A stretch of 64,000 nucleotides of DNA from Macrobrachium rosenbergii. Taxonomy: Eukaryota > Arthropoda > Malacostraca > Decapoda > Palaemonidae. Under the pieces are notes generated by a model that had not been told where the DNA came from, did no database searches, and saw only the letters and a program-made list of their open reading frames with translations. The stretch is taken from positions 81,265,971-81,329,970 of the forward strand of contig NC_089743.1 in assembly GCF_040412425.1 (NCBI RefSeq), in the 5' to 3' direction. The position numbers were made by a program, and so were the translations under genes. Below are positions 58,401 through 64,000 of the stretch, one piece after another (the stretch's first letter is position 1; every line of letters starts with the position of its first letter).

Positions 58401-61132
58401 TGGGTAACAGTATCAAGGCTGACAATACTGGAACCAAGCTTGAGTTGGTGCTCGAACTTTTGGGGTGGACAGTGTTGGTCTGCAATGCAATGGACCATTG
58501 CCAAACACCAGTAGATGAACAAGCATGTTACCATATTAATAAGAGCTGCTGCAACTGTTCTGTAAACCAATCAGCTTGCGGATCAGCAAACAAACACGTA
58601 TACCAAAGGCAACCGAATACTGTAATAACTAATACTGGTTATAAGAACTGGTGACTCTTTACACAAACAATGCACAACATGCAAAGCATCATACTGCAAC
58701 AGCATACATCTGTATGGTGGTACCAGCCGTGAACACCAGTGGACAAGCACAAGGCAGTGGTGGCAACTTAAGTTACCTTAGCCATGAATAGTAATCAGTC
58801 ACAGCAAAAATCAGTCAGTTCCAACTACACACAAGAATCTAGACATTCTTCCTTCTTCAGACAACCCATTCATTCACTTAAAACAGAACCTAGTTGCTAA
58901 GGTCCAAAGCCAAATCTAGAGAATAGTATAATAAGTTACCACAACCTTGCAACTGACCAAGCAAAACTGAAATCAAAATCTGGTAGCTGGAAAAGAGTCC
59001 CAACACCAGAACAGAATGATTCCAAAAACCTTCAACAGTAAGGTTGCAGGTGGGACCTGTCCTCATTAAGTATCCTTACAAATACAAGGGACAAGCAGGT
59101 CTACCAGCACCAGTACTACTGAATAGTAGATCACTAGCACTTGTGATAACGACTTGGTAGCCCTCTCCTAGTACTGTACTACAATCCTGGAGGAAACAAT
59201 GAAAAGTATCTTGACTATTGGAGAAGAGGTATATACTTGAGGTGATTCCCATTGGATAATTTGCACTGCACTTTCTCTAGTCTACAAACCTAAGTTTTCA
59301 TGGCTGAAAAGACAAACTGGCTCATGAAAAAGACAAAACTTGAATATCTCACTGAAACAAAAAACTGTGCAAACTGTTAACATAATACAAACCCGAAGCA
59401 ATTATATAGCTAAAATTTAGTAAAGACTACAAGCTCACTGGAAATACAGGCAAATGAATATATAAATTCCCAAACCTTGCTCCAATACACTACACCACAA
59501 ATACAAAAAAGGATAAAATAATAAAGGTTCACATTGACAACAGCACGAGAAATATAAGGGTTCAGCAAGGTGAGTGTGGGATTCCTCTTGTTAACCACCA
59601 CCACGCAAACACACACAACTAAACAACTTGTTAACAAGCTTCAACAACCAAACCAACAGTCAACAAAAGCTGCTACTACACAAATATGAATGTTTGGATT
59701 TTCATCAGAACAAATGGTGATTCTAACTGCAGAGCTAAGTAGCCTAATGTACACAGGATTACCGCAAACTACAGAAATCCCACATTTCCCTACCAAATCA
59801 TAATACAGTATGTATTGCACTGTATAATACTTCCAAAACAGTTATTAGTCAAGTTGCTAATAACATCCAATTCATTTCTGCAATGACAAATATTTTACAC
59901 AAAAGAAAGGCAAAAGACCTAAGGTTTAAGATAACAAACAAAAACATAAATTCTCGAATCATGGCTATTTCTTGCATGGCAAAACTCAAGATTAAATAAA
60001 AATACATATTCTACATGCAAGTGAGCAGTCCATTGTTAATTATAACCATATGATCAAGTACAGCCTAACAAAATCCCACAACACTGAATGAAACATTAAT
60101 GACAAACCGACAAACGTCATATACATCAGACCACCTTGGTACACTGCCCTAACCTAAGAACCTTCCTACCTAATGGAAATTTAATCAAAACTGACTAATA
60201 ATAATGCCTTACGGTTTTACAAAAGTCAAATAACCTTTTACAAGTCTAACCCTTTTAACATTTTGCTGAAAATGTTGTAAGTCTAACATAAGGATTTCTT
60301 AGCACGAGTTATCAATAGACCTCCCAACCTAAACTCAAAATGTCATATAGGCCTATGCAAACTTCTAAAATTGTCTAACACGACGATGACAGTTAATTTT
60401 GTAACAATAATCACAAATCACTCCAGATTTTTTCAACATAAAACCCAACCTACAACAAGGCCTAAAAATTTAATAGACATTTAAACTATTAATGTTCTTC
60501 AGGCTTAATGTGCTACTTGCTTCTAGGGCGTCTCGGCACTTTTCTGACACGACCCAACGCTGCCAAAAAATTAGCTACATTACACACTAGCCTACGGATC
60601 CTACATCTCGCTAGCATGACCTCTGGCTGAAACAATCAACGTTAACTAGGCTAGTCAAGCCTTGCCTAGCGGAGATCACCGGACAAATCGAAGAAATCTA
60701 CGTCAAGATTTTCCCTATTTTCAATTAGAAAAGCCTAGGCTACCACACCTAGGCTGAGTTAATGGCCCAAAGAGAATATAAGGGGCATCAGTGGCATCCT
60801 AGAGTCATAGGTTAAGAGAAATAGAGAAAATAGAGCTTCAGGAGGAAACACCGAAATTTACCGAGTGCCTAAGGCCAAGTTTAGGCCTAATTCTCAGGTT
60901 AGGGCAGATTTAGGAACATTTGTGGCAACTGGAATTACCGTCGTTGCTGTAGCCTAGCCTCGGACGGGATAAATGTGAATTGATAGATATGACAGCCACG
61001 AAACAAGAGTATCACCAATAAGTAAACAGGCTAAAAAAAAAAAAAAAAGTAACAAAAGTAAACAAACACGAACCCAACCATATAGGAACCCCCTGGATTT
61101 TCGGGCATAACAACAATAAAACGAGCGGGGGG
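55466..61132. other. Putative intron 1, largely featureless
   Basis: AT-rich DNA with no reading frame showing a recognisable domain. A small palindrome (CAAATTCAACAATTTG) sits near 57,034. The 57.7-58.8 kb part is GC-richer and may be an old repeat, but I cannot assign it. I looked for an exon encoding an N-terminal C3Hc3H domain here and found none. Confidence 0.45.
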
Positions 61133-61138
61133 ACTTAC

Positions 61139-61260
61139 GTCAATTTCTTGCCAATGTGGCAATGACCTCGTTTTTGTTAGGGGTAGGGCATTAAGGTGTA
61201 CCCAAAATAAACCCCCTTGTGCCCTCTCCCCAACCCCCCTCCCCATTGTTTACCTCGAAA
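61139..61260 (-). other. INO80D: Putative 5'UTR exon 1 of INO80D-like gene
   Basis: A strong donor (GAC then GTAAGT, exon end 61,139) closes a GC-richer stretch just inside the presumed promoter. The next supported exon has an in-frame TGA upstream of its ATG, so an untranslated first exon is expected somewhere upstream, and this is the best candidate. The upstream boundary (transcription start) is a guess. Placement rests only on the donor and composition. Confidence 0.35.
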
Positions 61261-61680
61261 TGTTGACGTTTTTCGACATCGATTTCCTACTCACTTCTAA
61301 GCCATTCTCTCAAGATTTGTGGGCCATCTTGACCTTGAAAGCTCAAAATATCAGGATGTCGCCAATCGCCGCCCAGAGGGCCAATTAAAAGGCTCAAAAT
61401 CGACGGCGAAAATAAGGGCCGTCGCTGACGGAGGGGGTCTACTCTAGGCCTAATATTCTTGACAATTGAATATTCGTAGTACATATTTACCTTTATTTGT
61501 AGCATTTTAAGTGTCGTAGGAGACGTGTGAAATGGATAAATGGGGTAATGTGATGTCGATGGGGCTAGTACGGAGATTGCATTCACGGATATTTGTAGTA
61601 GAGTAATGGCGGCGGCGCAGCGATAATGTTGTAGCGTATACTGAGCATGTGCCCTACCAGCGCCATGTTTGGTAGGCATC
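61140..61680 (-). promoter_or_regulatory. GC-rich putative promoter region
   Basis: Composition shifts from the AT-rich surroundings to a GC-rich, CpG-containing stretch around 61,180-61,440 and 61,600-61,640. The latter includes a GGCGGCGGCGCAG tract. It lies just upstream of the proposed first exon of the INO80D-like gene. I see no convincing TATA box. A 152-codon minus-strand reading frame across it (61,287-61,745) shows no recognisable domain and is best treated as chance or UTR. Confidence 0.35.
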
Positions 61681-63100
61681 ATGCAAAAGTGTCTTCTTTC
61701 CTTAATTTTGTAAGTGTTTAAATAAGTGTCAGTGTGTTTACCCATATCAGTGTAAGGCTAAAACATTATTGAACAACATTCAGTGTATTTTCAGTTTAAA
61801 CATCTCATAATTTTGGAGATATTAGCATTATAGTTTGGAGTCCCCAACACCTGCATATCTGCGAAGGATTTGCGTTTCGTAGAGCTTTATGTTAGATTGG
61901 CTAATTACTAATCATTCCCGTCATACAGGAATACATTTCCAATCACTATGCATGATTTGTGCCAAATAACCTAATTGTATGTGGTAAAAAGGATGCTCCG
62001 GAGCAAAATATCCGGTTTTCTGTGCGGACTACTTTGGCTCGCGGAGATTACTCTGTGCTAAGCGCGGTGATTCAAAATTGATGATTTTTCTCATTTAACC
62101 TTATTTTTCCTGAACTGACCAGTCATTCCGTTTGGGATAGCATAATTTTCACACACACTTTTTCATTAAGTGTGAAATATAGTAGTGTATATTGTCAATC
62201 GGTACTCTTCTCTAGACTGCACAGGGAATTGCATCATTTATTGATGCAATTGAAAGAAATCCCACCTTCGAAGAGTTGCGTGTAGTCGTGATTGTTTTAT
62301 TTTTTCTTTAGCCTACAAGGTCACACAAAATTAAAGTCTCGGTGAGATAGCTTACAGATCAATGCCGCCAAATGTGAGGACTAATCATATTTGAGGTATT
62401 CCTTAGACAAAGTTCAAAATAATTGTCCTTGGTCAATGGCACGTAGGCGTGTTCTTTGGCACAATAATGGTTTTAATAAAGGGCAGAGAGGCCAGTAGTG
62501 GTAGCGCGGATATGCGCATCACTCAAGTGGACAAATTAATTTACGATTGTAAGTTTCTCCCCAGAGAAACTAATGATTTTAAATGAGAAGAGCTTTATAG
62601 AATAGTCCTCTTACAGAACTTCTTTTAATGATATTAGCCAAAGTCTTGGTAAAGCTGAACGATTTTAAAGGTCCTTTTTTGTCACGGGCGAGGACAACGT
62701 TTCTCGATGAAACGTTTATCTGCTTTTTCCATTTTGTTGAGCCTAAAGGAAAATTTGTTGTAAGAATTATGTCCATTTCGTTTTATCTTTATTATGTTTA
62801 GTCTTGAGACTCTTCACCTGAAGTAAATATTGATCACTTTTGCAAACGTTTTCCTTTATGCTGGCAAAGAGCAGTAAAAATAGCTGAAATCAATACTCAT
62901 TGTTTCAGTAGTGGCCAAACTTTTGCGATCAATAAATATGGCTTACTGTTACGGAGGTATAAACTGTATTTAATAATTTGATGAATGGATGATATAGCAT
63001 ACTTGAGATTCGCATATAGAAGTTGTGCTTACGAATACATAATACACACACACATAGACATGCACACACACATTACATCTGTAAACACATACATACTTAC
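61681..63100. other. Region upstream of INO80D-like gene, no gene seen
   Basis: AT-rich sequence with no recognisable gene on either strand apart from the small hairpin. Confidence 0.4.
62222..62262. repeat. Short perfect inverted repeat (hairpin)
   Basis: ATTGCATCA and TGATGCAAT flank a TTTAT loop at about 62,231-62,253. Function unknown. Confidence 0.6.
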
Positions 63101-63110
63101 ATACATACAT

Positions 63111-63229
<119 letters not shown>

Positions 63230-63431
63230 TTATTATGTATACAGATGTGTGTCACTGGAACTCATCTATGTTATACACCTCACGTTCAACAACAGCACTT
63301 CTTACATTCTAATCCATGTATAACTGTCTAGAAACGCTTCTGCAGTATTACATAAATTGTGTATATGCCCTCAAAATCTTTAAGATACATATGTATAGAA
63401 ACATTTCGTGACTAAATTCTGATATTTCGAC

Positions 63432-63887
63432 TCAGATTCGTAACTTAGGCTTTAAGGTTCCACGATACTTAGTGACACCGTAAATTCCAAAGATGATCTT
63501 GGTAGCTGGTACCACGAGTGTCTTTTGTGTGAGTGTGTGCGCGCGCGCGTGGTAATTTGGCAAGCGTTCAACTTGCCATGATCCTTTTGTAGTTAAGGTT
63601 AACGACATCAGAATTAATTTTGTTTTGTTACAGCTGGAGTTCTGCCAAACAAAATAAGAGAATAGGCGACACAAAATTTTCAGGTTGATTAGATCACTTA
63701 GAGAATTTATTTGTTTTTTGTCAAGGTTGTCTTGCATCACGACATTATTGGACATTAATGCCGGAATCTTCATTTGGTTACGCAATGAAATTAAGCTCAT
63801 GAAGGGATTAGAAGTAGAAATTTCTTGCAACAATGCGTTAGACGACCACACGAGCATACGAGTGGGGGACCCTGTATGAAGCACCAC
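63432..63887 (-). other. Unrecognised 151-codon open frame
   Basis: Open from a start at 63,887 to a stop at 63,432. The product has no transmembrane segment or motif I can name and contains SLISLRNQMKIPALMSNN and a Thr-rich tail. No splice signals tie it to the INO80D-like gene. It could be a transposon fragment or chance. Coding status is doubtful. Confidence 0.2.
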
Positions 63888-64000
63888 TCTTATGCTGGAA
63901 CATTACAACAGAATTGGAGAGCAAAAACCATCTTTAAAGAAACAGTTTAAATAAAAGTGCCTGATTATTATTATTCTCATTGTTTCACTGGTACTTTAAA

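Noticed and set aside
57600..58800. Possible further retroelement in intron 1
   Set aside because: Slightly GC-richer, but no motif, terminal repeat or coherent frame was found on either strand.
60140..60175. CCTAACCTAAG as interstitial telomere repeat (arthropod TTAGG)
   Set aside because: Only about two units, well within chance for AT-rich DNA.
61287..61745. 152-codon minus-strand frame over the promoter region
   Set aside because: No recognisable domain. It overlaps the GC-rich promoter candidate, with no splice connection to the coding exons.

Overview
The window is eukaryotic nuclear DNA, most likely from a decapod crustacean or a close relative. It is AT-rich and crowded with GA/CT, TA, CA and ATT microsatellites. 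It holds a tRNA-derived SINE of a type I recall as common in decapods, many DIRS-type tyrosine-recombinase retrotransposons, and small TA-flanked MITEs. The species assignment is inference. No prokaryotic features are present.

One host gene can be supported, on the minus strand. Eight coding exons spread over about 54 kb (55,439 down to 1,429) splice in phase into an open 699-residue reading frame that leaves the left edge of the window unfinished. A probable 5'UTR exon and GC-rich promoter lie at 61.1-61.7 kb. The last visible exon encodes a paired C3H (C3Hc3H) zinc-binding domain. That domain, and the DLFPLG segment followed by an acidic stretch, point to INO80D, a metazoan subunit of the INO80 chromatin remodeller. 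The usual N-terminal C3Hc3H domain is not seen.

Almost everything else is transposon sequence in the introns. Eight DIRS-like elements or remnants are recognisable: family A copies A1-A4, family B, family C, and remnants D and E. All have coding sense on the minus strand, like the host gene. Families A, B and C share one architecture: inverted terminal repeats (ITRs) plus an internal complementary region (ICR) beside the low-coordinate ITR. The ICR is the complement of the two element ends joined together. A3 and A4 abut head to tail, and their junction reads as the ICR predicts. Where coding sequence survives, it runs gag, reverse transcriptase, RNase H, tyrosine recombinase from high to low coordinate.

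The 22.5-34.7 kb segment is a nested stack. A minus-strand LINE is split in its 3'UTR by DIRS-B. The upper ITR of DIRS-B is split at a TA by a pogo/Tigger-like cluster. That cluster contains DIRS A2 and several MITEs. Other contents are a second LINE 3' end (37.15-37.77 kb), a plus-strand Gypsy-like gag-protease remnant (50.4-51.0 kb), a roughly 1.2 kb palindromic foldback element (21.17-22.40 kb), SINEs and long microsatellites. The 55.5-61 kb and 61.7-64 kb stretches contain little that I can identify.
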